A DNA stretch of 64,000 bases from JBCCDY01 sp039030555 (lineage in GTDB: Bacteria > Bacteroidota > Bacteroidia > Cytophagales > Cyclobacteriaceae), in assembly GCA_039030555.1 (NCBI GenBank), contig JBCCDY010000001.1, positions 186,001-250,000 of the forward strand, in the 5' to 3' direction. Positions 32,872-42,543 of this stretch are shown here, in pieces. Position 1 is the stretch's first letter; every line of letters starts with the position of its first letter. The notes beneath the pieces were generated by a model. That model was not told the DNA's origin, did not search any database, and was given only the letters and a program-made list of their open reading frames with translations. The translations under genes and the position numbers were made by a program.

Positions 32872-34767
32872 ATGTGTGGCATCACAGGAATTTTTGCTTT
32901 CAATGAAATTGGAAGGTTGAATATGATCAACCTTTCAAATGCTACTCAAGCCTTAAGCCAAAGAGGGCCTGATTTTCAAAATACTTATAATGATGCGCAT
33001 GTAGGCCTTGGCCACAGAAGGTTATCTGTTATCGACACAGGCTACGTATCTAATCAGCCAATGCAAGATGATACTGGCCGATATCATATCATCTACAACG
33101 GAGAGATCTATAATTACAAGCAACTCCGAAAGGTATTAAGGCAACTTGGTCATGGTTTTAATACCGAATCCGACACGGAGGTACTTTTGAAATCCTATAT
33201 AGAGTTTGGAGAATCCTGTCTTCATAAACTAAATGGTTTTTTTGCTTTTTGTATTTATGATAAACTCGAAAATACCTTCTTTATAGCTAGGGATAGGTTC
33301 GGAATAAAACCATTGTGTTTTTACCTGGATGAAGATAAGTTCTTGTTTTCTTCAGAACTGAATTCGCTTTTTAAATACGGAATTGAAAAGCAAATAAATT
33401 ATAACGCGTTATTTGAGTATTTCAAGCTCAATTATATTAGCGCTCCGCAAACCATCTATGAGAAGGTTTTTAAACTCAAGCCCGGAGAACAGATTAAATT
33501 AAAGAATAATGAGGTTCAGGTTTCCACTTATTATAATCTGGATAATCATAATCTAAAATCATATCATTCCTATGATCAGGCTAAGGACAAAGTCTTCGAT
33601 CTGGTAGAACGTTCTATTCAGAAAAGATTGGTTGCCGATGTGCCTTTAGGAACCTTTCTAAGCGGAGGGATCGATTCATCGATCATTACTGGTTTAGCAT
33701 CAAAATATCTCGATGAGGTAAATAGTTTTTCCATAGGTTACAAAGACGAGCCTTTTTTTGATGAGACAAAGTATGCACGGATCGTCTCAGATCATTTTGG
33801 TACAAAGCATCACGTTTTCAGCTTAACTAATGATGATCTATATAGTCATTTGAATGATACACTTGATTCTTTTGACCAACCTTTTGCTGATTCTTCTGCA
33901 TTGCCAGTAAAGATCTTAAGTCAACTTACCAGAAAACAGGTAACCGTAGCACTGTCGGGTGACGGTGCCGATGAGGTATTCTCTGGATACAACAAACACT
34001 TCGGGTTTTATAAGTCCCTTAATCCTAAAATAGACTCTAAGCTTATACAAAGCTTACTTCCTTTGCTGAAAGTTTTTCCAAGCTCAAGAAGTGGAAAGTT
34101 ATCGAACAAGATAAGACAGCTGGTCAGGTATGGCTCCGGATTAAAATTGAACCTTCAGGAAAGGTATTATTTATGGGCAAGTCTCGCTACTGAAGACGAA
34201 GTTAGAAGATTATTATCGCCTACTTCTATTGAAAAACTGGAGCTGGAGACCATAAAAGCATTTGAAAAGCAGAATCTGAATTTTCTTCAGGAGCATTCTG
34301 GAATGAACGAGATCTTAATGACCGATATTAAGCTCGTTTTACCTAATGATATGCTCACGAAAGTCGATCTGATGTCAATGTCGGAGAGCTTGGAGGTACG
34401 CGTTCCTTTTCTCGATCATGAACTTGTAGAATATGTACTCTCGCTTCCTTCAGAATATAAAATTGACGGAAGAATGAAAAAGAAGATACTTCAGGATGCC
34501 TTTCAGGATTTTTTACCGAAAGAGCTTTATAAAAGGCCTAAGCATGGCTTTGAAGTTCCTTTACTGAACTGGTTTAGAAGAGAGCTTAAGGGAAAGATCA
34601 ATAATCATTACCTCGATCCAGACTTCGTGAAGGAGCAGGGTATTTTCAACCCAAAATCTATTGAAAATCTAAAATCGTTGGTTTTCTCGAAAAACCCGGG
34701 TGATGTTCATGCTCAAATTTGGGCACTGATTGTATTTCAGCATTGGTGGATGAAAAACTTTCAATAA
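32872..34767 (+). CDS. asnB: Asparagine synthase (glutamine-hydrolysing), AsnB family, first paralogue
   Basis: A 631-residue class II glutamine amidotransferase. Cys2 of MCGITGIF is the glutaminase nucleophile; R and N residues in HRRLSVID and YNGEIYN belong to the same domain. The synthetase half has the pyrophosphate loop LSGGIDSSIITG and SGDGADEVFSGY. It could make asparagine, but many Bacteroidota paralogues amidate sugars, and the sequence resembles the second paralogue in the polysaccharide locus at 53392. It is flanked by its own terminator and lies 5.4 kb upstream of that locus, so housekeeping asparagine synthesis is the first choice. Confidence 0.88.
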   Translation: MCGITGIFAFNEIGRLNMINLSNATQALSQRGPDFQNTYNDAHVGLGHRRLSVIDTGYVSNQPMQDDTGRYHIIYNGEIYNYKQLRKVLRQLGHGFNTESDTEVLLKSYIEFGESCLHKLNGFFAFCIYDKLENTFFIARDRFGIKPLCFYLDEDKFLFSSELNSLFKYGIEKQINYNALFEYFKLNYISAPQTIYEKVFKLKPGEQIKLKNNEVQVSTYYNLDNHNLKSYHSYDQAKDKVFDLVERSIQKRLVADVPLGTFLSGGIDSSIITGLASKYLDEVNSFSIGYKDEPFFDETKYARIVSDHFGTKHHVFSLTNDDLYSHLNDTLDSFDQPFADSSALPVKILSQLTRKQVTVALSGDGADEVFSGYNKHFGFYKSLNPKIDSKLIQSLLPLLKVFPSSRSGKLSNKIRQLVRYGSGLKLNLQERYYLWASLATEDEVRRLLSPTSIEKLELETIKAFEKQNLNFLQEHSGMNEILMTDIKLVLPNDMLTKVDLMSMSESLEVRVPFLDHELVEYVLSLPSEYKIDGRMKKKILQDAFQDFLPKELYKRPKHGFEVPLLNWFRRELKGKINNHYLDPDFVKEQGIFNPKSIENLKSLVFSKNPGDVHAQIWALIVFQHWWMKNFQ

Positions 34768-34800
34768 AAAAGCCCACTATATCTTATACAGTGAGCTTTT
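34768..34800. terminator. Bidirectional terminator between asnB and dps
   Basis: AAAAGCCCACT (34768-34778) pairs with AGTGAGCTTTT (34790-34800) with one mismatch. A-rich and T-rich flanks make it usable from both strands. It separates the convergent asnB and dps genes. Confidence 0.7.
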
Positions 34801-34823
34801 AAATATTTAAATGGATTTAACTC

Positions 34824-35252
34824 TTATCTTAAATATGCTTTAAACATCCAGAGTGTCTTTTCGTGAATTCGAATGAAATCCGAAACAAGTGTAACCGTTC
34901 CTTCATCGTCGTCTTTTGCTGCAATCTCCAAAATTTCTCTTTCTAACTCCAAGAGCTTTGAATAGTCAGCTACCACTGACTTTACAGAACCTTCTGCATC
35001 GGTCACATTCTTTACGACTTCTACCGTAGAATGATCCAGGTAATCCTGAAAAGTATGAAGTGGAGTAGATTCTAGGGCTAAGATACGCTCGGCAATCTCA
35101 TCAACATCCAACGCACTTTGCAGATACAACTCTTCAAATTTAGCATGTAATTCAAAAAAAGAAGGGCCTTTAATGTTCCAGTGTAATGCTCTTAAGTTCT
35201 GATAATGGATCTGATAATTGGCCAGAAGGTTATTTAATTTCTCGATGATCAT
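34824..35252 (-). CDS. dps: Dps-family ferritin-like DNA-protection protein
   Basis: A 142-residue four-helix protein. The Dps ferroxidase motif is visible in helix 1 (LRALHWNIKGPSFFELHAKFEELY, with the His and a distal Glu) and in helix 2 (DVDEIAERIL). It oxidises and stores Fe(II) with hydrogen peroxide and protects DNA. It starts 17 bases after the stop of the DUF2723 gene on the same strand, so the two are probably one transcript, an uncommon pairing. It ends at a bidirectional terminator. Confidence 0.93.
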   Translation of the reverse strand: MIIEKLNNLLANYQIHYQNLRALHWNIKGPSFFELHAKFEELYLQSALDVDEIAERILALESTPLHTFQDYLDHSTVEVVKNVTDAEGSVKSVVADYSKLLELEREILEIAAKDDDEGTVTLVSDFIRIHEKTLWMFKAYLR

Positions 35253-35269
35253 ATTCTGATGGATTTATA

Positions 35270-38218
35270 TTAGAATTGGTTAAAATGACTGCTGAACATT
35301 TCTTCATATCGGGTTGCAGCTTCATCATTCCCTAACTTCTTCATGGCTGCCTGCAACTGCCTTAAAGTAACCAGATTGTTCCTGGTTTCATAGCTATCTT
35401 CAATATCATTTTCCTCCATATAGCTTAACATTTCATCTGCTCTAACCGCTAAGATCTCAGCCATTTCTTCAGCTTGCTCTTCAGCTCCAACCTGTGCTAA
35501 AAGACCTACAGTTTGACTAGAAAAGAAATCATAAGGAACAGCTTTATCAGGCATTAATTCAAGACTTTTTAACAGAACTTCTTTGGCTTTTTCTGTTTTG
35601 CCTTCTCTAATTAGGGCCTCACCAAGTGTATTGAATGTTGATCTATGATTCAATACAAAATTTCGATAATCCATATTGTAATTAACATTCGGGTTATCTA
35701 ATTCTCTGTAATGAAAGTTCTCTATTAGATTGGTATACATCAAGTCTGTATTGACAAGCTCTGTGTTAGGCTGAGGATTTTTCACCGGCAATAACCGATA
35801 AGCATTTCCTTCCTGAACGAGGTACTCATCCAGTGTAAGATTTATTCCCCTCCTCGAAGTATTATTGAAGTATATCGGTCTCTCCCAGTTGTTTGAAGCA
35901 ATTAAATCCAGCGTCATTAGATCCGCTTTTCCCAAATAGCTTCCTTTGAGGTTGAAATTCATTCTATCCACCACATATTCCTCCATAGATGTTGGAATGA
36001 TGCCTTTGTTGATCACATCTTGTTTATTGACATTCAAGAAAAATTCTTTTGCCGGAACAATACTCAAAGTCGATCCAGAACTTGATTGTCTTTGAAGGTT
36101 GGGATTCTTTTCCTTGATTAATCTAATGAAGGTTTTGGAGTTGATTGCTCCCTTTAGATTAGTCTCGACATAAGGTAGATAATCATTAGTTCCCTGTCGG
36201 AAATTTTCATATCCTAAAGAAAAAGGTAACGGATCAGATTCATAAGCTTGCCTTGTCATTTGATTCACGTACCAGTCTGTATTGAAATAACTTTGAACAA
36301 TTACCCTGACATCGGTACGGAAACCTTCAACTTCCTGTACATACCACAGAGGAAATGTATCGTTATCACCACCAGTAAAAAGGATGGCGTTAGGCGCGCA
36401 AGAAGCCAAAAAGTTTTTCGCTGAATCAACTGAAAAATATCGATTCGAACGATCGTGGTCATCCCAGCCTTCAGCAGCCATTATTAGAGGCACGGAAAGG
36501 CTTACAATAGAAGCCAAACCAACACTTATAGACTTTTTAGAGATAAACTTATCTAGGAGGTTACTCAGAGCCATTACCCCTATCCCAATCCAAATTGCAA
36601 AAGCGTAGTATGACCCAACGTATATGTAATCCCTTTCTCTCGGTTGGGAGGAAGGAATATTCAAATAAACTACAAGTGCCAACCCAGTCAGTATAAAGAG
36701 TAAAGTCACTACTGAAAAATCTTTAGGATTACGTCGGTAATGAAAAAACACTCCTAAAAATCCAAGCAGTAATGGAAGCATAAAAAAGTTATTGCGCCCC
36801 TTATTCTCCGCCAATAGTTCTGGTAAGTCTCTGAAGGTTTCCCAAGGCCAAAAAGCATAAGCACCCTGAACGTCACTATCTCTACCAACAAAATTCCACC
36901 AAAAATATCTTAGATAAGAATATGATATTTGATATCTCAAGAAGAACTCTAAATTATCCCCAAACGTAGGTTTTTCCCCTTTTTCAAGACCCATCCAGCT
37001 TCTGTAACCGTCAGCATACTTCGCGTCCCCGCTCCATGCCCTTGGAAAAAGTGTTTTATGGGCATCATCATAAACCGGGATGGTTTTGTAATCAACGATC
37101 TCATAGTCGTCTTCTCCTTTAGCGTATACGGGGGCACCTTTTTCGCTTCCCACTAGTTCGGCCGTAAATTGACGTCCGTAGATTAAAGATGGTAATTCTC
37201 CATACTGCTCTCTTTTCAAATAGGAGATGAACGTCATTACGTCTTCAGGATTATTCTCGTCAATTGGAGGGTTATAGTTGGAACGAATCAGAATAACAGA
37301 GTAAGAAGAGTAGCCAATTAAAATAAAGGTGAACGCCAGTAAAGCCGTATTCAAGTTTACGTTTCCCTTCTTATGTGAAGTACGCAAACCGTAAATGATC
37401 GCCGCAAAAATAATCAATACGAAAGCAGCAGCCCCTGAACCAAACGGGAGACCTAAATTATTAACAAAGAATATCTCGAATTTTCCAGCTAAAACCGGAA
37501 GGCCTACAATAACCCCACTGTTGATCAGTAATACGGAAGAAATCCCGATGATCAGTGTGATGATTATTCCTCTGATGTTCGGATTTTTGAACTTCTTGAA
37601 ATAATACAAAAGTCCCAGAGCGGGTAAACAAACCAAATTCAATAAGTGAACACCTATAGATAAGCCTATGGTATAGGCGATCATGATGAGCCACTTATTC
37701 GCTTTTACCTCATCCTCTATCAACTCCCATTTGAGTACCGCCCAAAAAACAAATGCGGTAAAAAAGGACGATAGTGCATAGACTTCAGCTTCAACAGCAG
37801 AAAACCAGAACGAGTCTGAAAAGGTATAGGCTAAAGCTCCAATAGCTCCACTTGCCAGTAATAAGATGGTTTGCTCTTTCGTTTCCTGGCCTCTATCTAT
37901 TTTAAATAGCTTCTGACCTAACATTGTGATTGTCCAGAAAAGAAATAGTATGGTGAAGCCACTGCTTAGCGCGCTGGAAAAATTGATCCAGTACGCCACT
38001 TCCGTCACATCGCCCATGGCAAGGAAGGAAAACATTCTTCCGATCAACATAAAGAGCGGTGCCCCGGGAGGGTGAGAAACCTCTAACTTATAGGCTACGG
38101 CTATAAATTCGCCACAATCCCAGTAACTTGCAGTAGGCTCAAGGGTAAGTATGTAAACTAAGGTCGAAATGGAAAAAATTACCCAACCCGTTATGTTATT
38201 TAGCTTTCTGTAATCCAT
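35270..38218 (-). CDS. DUF2723 protein O-mannosyltransferase-like GT-C enzyme with C-terminal TPRs
   Basis: A 982-residue membrane protein of the DUF2723/GT117 family, whose animal member TMEM260 is a protein O-mannosyltransferase. The GT-C acidic motif is in the first loop (ASYWDCGEFIAVAYKLEVSHPPGAPL). About 12 helices span residues 10-590, then a large periplasmic domain (about 600-880) and TPR-like helices (about 885-975: ALIREGKTEKAKEVLLKSLELMP). It likely transfers mannose from a lipid donor to exported proteins. The Dps gene follows 17 bases later. It is divergent from a TPR protein gene. Confidence 0.85.
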   Translation of the reverse strand: MDYRKLNNITGWVIFSISTLVYILTLEPTASYWDCGEFIAVAYKLEVSHPPGAPLFMLIGRMFSFLAMGDVTEVAYWINFSSALSSGFTILFLFWTITMLGQKLFKIDRGQETKEQTILLLASGAIGALAYTFSDSFWFSAVEAEVYALSSFFTAFVFWAVLKWELIEDEVKANKWLIMIAYTIGLSIGVHLLNLVCLPALGLLYYFKKFKNPNIRGIIITLIIGISSVLLINSGVIVGLPVLAGKFEIFFVNNLGLPFGSGAAAFVLIIFAAIIYGLRTSHKKGNVNLNTALLAFTFILIGYSSYSVILIRSNYNPPIDENNPEDVMTFISYLKREQYGELPSLIYGRQFTAELVGSEKGAPVYAKGEDDYEIVDYKTIPVYDDAHKTLFPRAWSGDAKYADGYRSWMGLEKGEKPTFGDNLEFFLRYQISYSYLRYFWWNFVGRDSDVQGAYAFWPWETFRDLPELLAENKGRNNFFMLPLLLGFLGVFFHYRRNPKDFSVVTLLFILTGLALVVYLNIPSSQPRERDYIYVGSYYAFAIWIGIGVMALSNLLDKFISKKSISVGLASIVSLSVPLIMAAEGWDDHDRSNRYFSVDSAKNFLASCAPNAILFTGGDNDTFPLWYVQEVEGFRTDVRVIVQSYFNTDWYVNQMTRQAYESDPLPFSLGYENFRQGTNDYLPYVETNLKGAINSKTFIRLIKEKNPNLQRQSSSGSTLSIVPAKEFFLNVNKQDVINKGIIPTSMEEYVVDRMNFNLKGSYLGKADLMTLDLIASNNWERPIYFNNTSRRGINLTLDEYLVQEGNAYRLLPVKNPQPNTELVNTDLMYTNLIENFHYRELDNPNVNYNMDYRNFVLNHRSTFNTLGEALIREGKTEKAKEVLLKSLELMPDKAVPYDFFSSQTVGLLAQVGAEEQAEEMAEILAVRADEMLSYMEENDIEDSYETRNNLVTLRQLQAAMKKLGNDEAATRYEEMFSSHFNQF

Positions 38219-38336
38219 TAAACTGAAAAAAATTTAATTCGCCGAAATTAGTAAATTTCTATAGACCCATTCACCTCTAAATGGATTTTAACCTTTATTA
38301 AATCTTTTAACACTTTGTAACTTGAGAAGGCGTTGC

Positions 38337-39518
38337 ATGTATCAACCATTTTTTATGCATAGAGCGATAATTTTTAACTGTATAGTGTTTTTCGTCTTAA
38401 CGAATAGTTATGCTCTTTATGGGCAGGAAGAGGAAGGAGAATACTATTTATTAACTGATATGAATGTGCAGATCGACGTTACCAGCGCGATCAATAATAT
38501 GTACAATTTCAAATTTGAAGAGGCTGATAAGCAGTATCGCTGGTTAAAGCAGGAGTATCCCTGGCACCCCTTACCTTATTTTTTGTTGGGATTAAGCCAA
38601 TGGTGGAGAATGATCCCTAATCTTTCCAATACGAAATACGATCAAAAGCTGGAAGCCTATATGGATACCGCCATTGTCTTATCAAAAAACCTTTACAAAA
38701 AGAAAGAAAGAAATATTGAGGCTGCCTTTTTTCTTGCAGGAGCATACGCATTTCAGGCAAGGTTGTATTCGGAGCGCAAAAAGTGGAGAAAAACTGCTTC
38801 TGTAGGTAAGAGTGCTTTAAAATATATGAATGAGGCAAGAGGTCATGAAGATTTTAGCCCTGAAATACTTTTTGGTGAAGCTCTTTACAATTATTACTCG
38901 GTTTGGGTATCTGAAAATTATCCTCTGCTCAAACCTATCCTCGTGTTTTTTAAAAAAGGTGATAAAGAATTGGGTATCGAACAGCTCAAGACCGTTGCAT
39001 CCAATGCTTTTTACACCCGGACGGAAGCGCAGTATTTTCTAATGAGAATACTAAGCTCGGAAAACATTGATCGTGCTTATGCATTTCAGGTTTCGAAGTA
39101 CCTTTACAATACTTTTCCTGATAACGCTTATTTCCATAGGTATTATGCTCGCCTGTTATATTCCAAAAGACAATTTCATACGCTGGAAAAAGTAGCCTCA
39201 CAAATTGTAGAAAGAATTGACAGTGGAAAAGTAGGCTATGAAGAGATAAGTGGTCGTTACGCTTCTTTCTTTTTGGGACAGATCTATGAGTCCTTCGGGA
39301 AGCAAGAAAAAGCTATAAAATATTATTATCGATCTGTTGAGTTTTCAGAAAAAATTAATGCCCTGGAAACCGGGTATTACCATTATTCCATGCTCGCACT
39401 AGCAGAGATCGCAAAAGAGAAAGGAGAAAGAAAAGAAGCTAAAAAATGGGTGAAGAAAATTAAGAAAAATGCTAAAAGGAAGTCGCAAGTTCATAAACGT
39501 GCTCGTGAATTGCTGTAA
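38337..39518 (+). CDS. Exported TPR protein, unknown function
   Basis: A 393-residue protein. An in-frame TTG at 38322 is possible, but ATG 38337 is a better start; ATG 38355 would also leave the signal peptide (HRAIIFNCIVFFVLTNSYALYGQ). The mature part consists of helical pairs that read as tetratricopeptide repeats, including FKFEEADKQYRWLKQEYPWHP near the start and GQIYESFGKQEKAIKYYYRS near the end. The C-terminus is very basic (KKIKKNAKRKSQVHKRARELL). Divergent from the DUF2723 gene with 118 bases between. It is probably periplasmic. Confidence 0.6.
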   Translation: MYQPFFMHRAIIFNCIVFFVLTNSYALYGQEEEGEYYLLTDMNVQIDVTSAINNMYNFKFEEADKQYRWLKQEYPWHPLPYFLLGLSQWWRMIPNLSNTKYDQKLEAYMDTAIVLSKNLYKKKERNIEAAFFLAGAYAFQARLYSERKKWRKTASVGKSALKYMNEARGHEDFSPEILFGEALYNYYSVWVSENYPLLKPILVFFKKGDKELGIEQLKTVASNAFYTRTEAQYFLMRILSSENIDRAYAFQVSKYLYNTFPDNAYFHRYYARLLYSKRQFHTLEKVASQIVERIDSGKVGYEEISGRYASFFLGQIYESFGKQEKAIKYYYRSVEFSEKINALETGYYHYSMLALAEIAKEKGERKEAKKWVKKIKKNAKRKSQVHKRARELL

Positions 39519-39551
39519 ACATTTGAACAAAAATTTAAATAATTTTATTCG

Positions 39552-40136
39552 ATGGGAGCAATAGATCATCATTCTAAAAATTATACTTACGCCGACTATT
39601 TGACCTGGCCTGATGAAGAACGCTGGGAGATTATCCATGGCGTTCCGTATAGTTTGACTCCTGCACCGAATAGAAAGCACCAAGAAATTAGTGTTGAATT
39701 ATCGAGACAATTAGCCAATCATTTAAAAGGAAAATCCTGCAAGGTTTATTCAGCTCCTTTTGATGTTCGTTTGTCGGAGGATTTTTCTGACGATGCATTG
39801 GTAGAAACAATTGTGCAACCCGATATCAGTGTTTTTTGTGATCAGAAAAAGCTGGATGAAAAAGTGGCCAAAGGAGCACCAGACTTGGTTATTGAGATTC
39901 TTTCTCCATCTACCACTAAAAAAGACCTCACTACCAAAATACTTCTTTACCAGCGTTTTTTAGTGAGAGAATATTGGATTATCGATCCCGAAAAAAATAT
40001 TATTTCAATATGCATTTTAGATCAACATGGAAAGTACCCGGAAGCTATCTTAATCGATGACAAAATGGCTGAGATTAGTTCAGTTGCTATTAAAGATTTC
40101 ACTACTTCATTAGCCGAAATACTTGATTTCAACTAA
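39552..40136 (+). CDS. Uma2-family (DUF820) putative PD-(D/E)XK nuclease
   Basis: A 194-residue protein of the Uma2 fold, widespread in Cytophagales and Cyanobacteria. The N-terminal YTYADYLTWPDEERWEIIHG and catalytic-type PDISVF ... PDLVIEILSPSTTKKDL (the D...ExK pattern) are visible, so a metal-dependent nuclease fold is predicted; function in cells is unknown. It ends inside the convergent GT4 gene with eight bases of overlap, and sits at the left edge of the polysaccharide locus. Confidence 0.85.
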   Translation: MGAIDHHSKNYTYADYLTWPDEERWEIIHGVPYSLTPAPNRKHQEISVELSRQLANHLKGKSCKVYSAPFDVRLSEDFSDDALVETIVQPDISVFCDQKKLDEKVAKGAPDLVIEILSPSTTKKDLTTKILLYQRFLVREYWIIDPEKNIISICILDQHGKYPEAILIDDKMAEISSVAIKDFTTSLAEILDFN

Positions 40137-41190
40137 AAAGCTTAAGAAAATTATTCTTATTTGATTCAACACTATAACTAGACTCAACTTTTTCCCTGCC
40201 CTTTAACCCAATTGCCTTTCTAAGCTGAACATCTTCAATGAGTTGTATCAAAGCATTTTCCCATTCTTCTTTGCTTTCTGCTAAATAACCATCTGAAGTT
40301 GAATCAATAATTGTCGAATTAACGCCTACGGGTGAAGCAATTGTGGGAATACCTAAAGCCATATATTGCAAAGCCTTGAACCCACATTTACCCTCGCTCC
40401 ATTGATCATCCGTTAGTGGCATAATACCAATATCTATTTTCAGAAGATCCTCTATTTCCGATTCTTTACTCCACTTTATGAATTCGAACTCTAATGAAAG
40501 ATTAGGCTTTCTGTTCGCTATAATCAATAGCTTACACTCCTGGCGTTCAGTAATATTTTTTAAAGTTCGCTCTACTTGGTTGAGATAGTATAAGGTAGTG
40601 TGTGTACCTGTCCATCCAATGATAACTGGCTCCTTATCCATGTGCTCTTTAACTCCGTTATGCTGATTTTTAGTATCGATCGTTGTCGGGTTATAGACTA
40701 CATTTTTATTGAATTGTAATGCATAGTTCATCAAGTACTCGTTCCCACAACTCACTTTATAACTCCATTTACAAATGGATGAAATCTTTGATTTCCACTT
40801 AAGCCATGATAGAATCCCTTTCTCATTTGGATCATTAAGCCAAATCGCGTCATCGAAATCATAAATAATTCTCTTTCTTAATATTTTGGCAATGACCCAT
40901 TCAAAAATTGGCGGCCCAATTGGGGTGATTTCTCTGTGTATAAAGACATAATCACTCGATGTGATTTTTAGGAGGTGCAATACTCTTTTGAAGAAGCCAT
41001 TTAGAATTGAAATTCCCTTTGAAAAGCCACTTCCTGTTTTATAGATGTTTTTCCAAGCGTTGTTATCTAAAAATGAATAAGTTTGAAAAGAAATGTCAGC
41101 TTCTTTTAAAAATTGGAAGTGTTGTTCAAAGCGAAATCGCTGAGAAGGCGCTTTGGATTCAGGATATGGTGTAAGGAAGGTTATTTTCAT
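40129..41190 (-). CDS. GT4-family glycosyltransferase
   Basis: A 353-residue GT-B enzyme. The N-terminal Rossmann half opens MKITFLTPYPESKAPSQRFR and contains the DFDDAIWL segment. The C-terminal half holds VIIGWTGTHTTLYYL, a nucleotide-binding motif, and PLTDDQWSEGKCGFKALQYMALGIP with the conserved Glu region. The donor is unknown. It is the only minus-strand gene at the left edge of the locus, overlapping the convergent Uma2 gene by eight bases and divergent from the polytopic membrane gene. Confidence 0.88.
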   Translation of the reverse strand: MKITFLTPYPESKAPSQRFRFEQHFQFLKEADISFQTYSFLDNNAWKNIYKTGSGFSKGISILNGFFKRVLHLLKITSSDYVFIHREITPIGPPIFEWVIAKILRKRIIYDFDDAIWLNDPNEKGILSWLKWKSKISSICKWSYKVSCGNEYLMNYALQFNKNVVYNPTTIDTKNQHNGVKEHMDKEPVIIGWTGTHTTLYYLNQVERTLKNITERQECKLLIIANRKPNLSLEFEFIKWSKESEIEDLLKIDIGIMPLTDDQWSEGKCGFKALQYMALGIPTIASPVGVNSTIIDSTSDGYLAESKEEWENALIQLIEDVQLRKAIGLKGREKVESSYSVESNKNNFLKLFS

Positions 41191-41244
41191 GAAAAAAAAT
41201 GTAATAAATACTACTTTTCAGATTCCTGAAACAGGGTAATATTT

Positions 41245-42543
41245 ATGGAATTTAAAGATCTTATAGTTACTCCTTTTTACCTAATACTGCTTTATGCAAT
41301 TGCTTTTTTGATAAGGCCTTACTTCACCAAGGCTGAAACTAGAAAATATTTTATTCCTGCTCTGACGGTAAAGTTTATTGGTGCGATTGCAGTAGGGATC
41401 ATCTATCAGTTTTATTATGGTGGAGGAGATACATTTACATACTTTCATTTAGGTAGTAAGTGGATATGGGAAGCTTTTCTGGAAAACCCAAAAATTGCAT
41501 TTCAGCTAATTTTCGGAGGAATGGAATATACAACAGAAAATTACTCCTTTGCTAGCAAGATTTACAGTTATGGTGATGAAGCATCATATTTTGTAGTGCG
41601 TTTTGGAGGAATACTATCGATTTTAAGCGCAAATACCTATTCAACAGTAGCTGTAGGTTTTGCATTCTGGTCATTTCTTGGCGTTTGGCAAATTTATAGC
41701 GTATTCAGTAAGATTTTCCCCAACCTTCATAAACCTCTAGCTTATGGGATTCTTTTTCTCCCCTCTTTATTTTTTTGGGGTTCAGGATTGCTCAAAGATT
41801 CTATAACATTAGGTGCTCTTGGATTTCTTTTCCATGCTTGTTATCAGATTATTGAAGAAAAAAGGAATGTAGTTTTTTATACTCTCATAGCCCTATTCAT
41901 GATTTGGATTATTCAGATAGTGAAAATTTATATACTACTAGCCTTTATGCCTGCAATAATTTATTGGATATATTTAAAATTTAAGAAGTTTTTAAAACCC
42001 TCCATATTAAAAACGTTAGCCTCACCATTACTACTTGTTCTCTTTTTATTTGTCCTTTTTATATCATCTAGAAATCTTTCCCAGGATAGTCGTAGGTATA
42101 ATTTTGAAAAAGTTTTAGTTACAGCCGAAGAAACAGCAAAATGGAACTATTATGTAAGTGATGTGCAAGGTGGTTCAGGTTATTCATTAGGAGACTATGA
42201 TTTTTCTCCTACTGGTCTTGCTAAAAAATTTGTTCCAGCCGTACTTACAACAATATTCCGACCTACCCTATTTGAAACTAGAAATGTGGTGATGCTTTTG
42301 ACTGCAGTAGAAAACCTTATTCTTTTCATTTTATTCCTAAATATATTAAGGAAAGGCAATAGAAGATTTGTTCATAGTTACGATATTCTAACTTTTTGTA
42401 TTCTGTTTGTTATTCTATTTTCTTTCGCTGTGGGTATCACAACTTACAATTTTGGTACTTTGGCCAGATACCGCATTCCAATGCTTCCATTTCTAATGGT
42501 TTGGCTTATTGCAAAGCAAAAAAGATATTCCGTAAGCGGATGA
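41245..42543 (+). CDS. Polytopic membrane protein, candidate glycan polymerase or flippase-associated protein
   Basis: A 432-residue protein with about ten membrane helices. One large loop carries GGGDTFTYFHLG (about residue 60-75) and another (about 290-330) has YVSDVQGGSGYSLG. A Wzy/O-antigen-ligase or GT-C function fits both its position and its architecture, but I see no defining motif. It overlaps the following GT2 gene through ATGA, showing translational coupling. It could be a chain polymerase, even though export here appears to be by the ABC route. Confidence 0.5.
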   Translation: MEFKDLIVTPFYLILLYAIAFLIRPYFTKAETRKYFIPALTVKFIGAIAVGIIYQFYYGGGDTFTYFHLGSKWIWEAFLENPKIAFQLIFGGMEYTTENYSFASKIYSYGDEASYFVVRFGGILSILSANTYSTVAVGFAFWSFLGVWQIYSVFSKIFPNLHKPLAYGILFLPSLFFWGSGLLKDSITLGALGFLFHACYQIIEEKRNVVFYTLIALFMIWIIQIVKIYILLAFMPAIIYWIYLKFKKFLKPSILKTLASPLLLVLFLFVLFISSRNLSQDSRRYNFEKVLVTAEETAKWNYYVSDVQGGSGYSLGDYDFSPTGLAKKFVPAVLTTIFRPTLFETRNVVMLLTAVENLILFILFLNILRKGNRRFVHSYDILTFCILFVILFSFAVGITTYNFGTLARYRIPMLPFLMVWLIAKQKRYSVSG

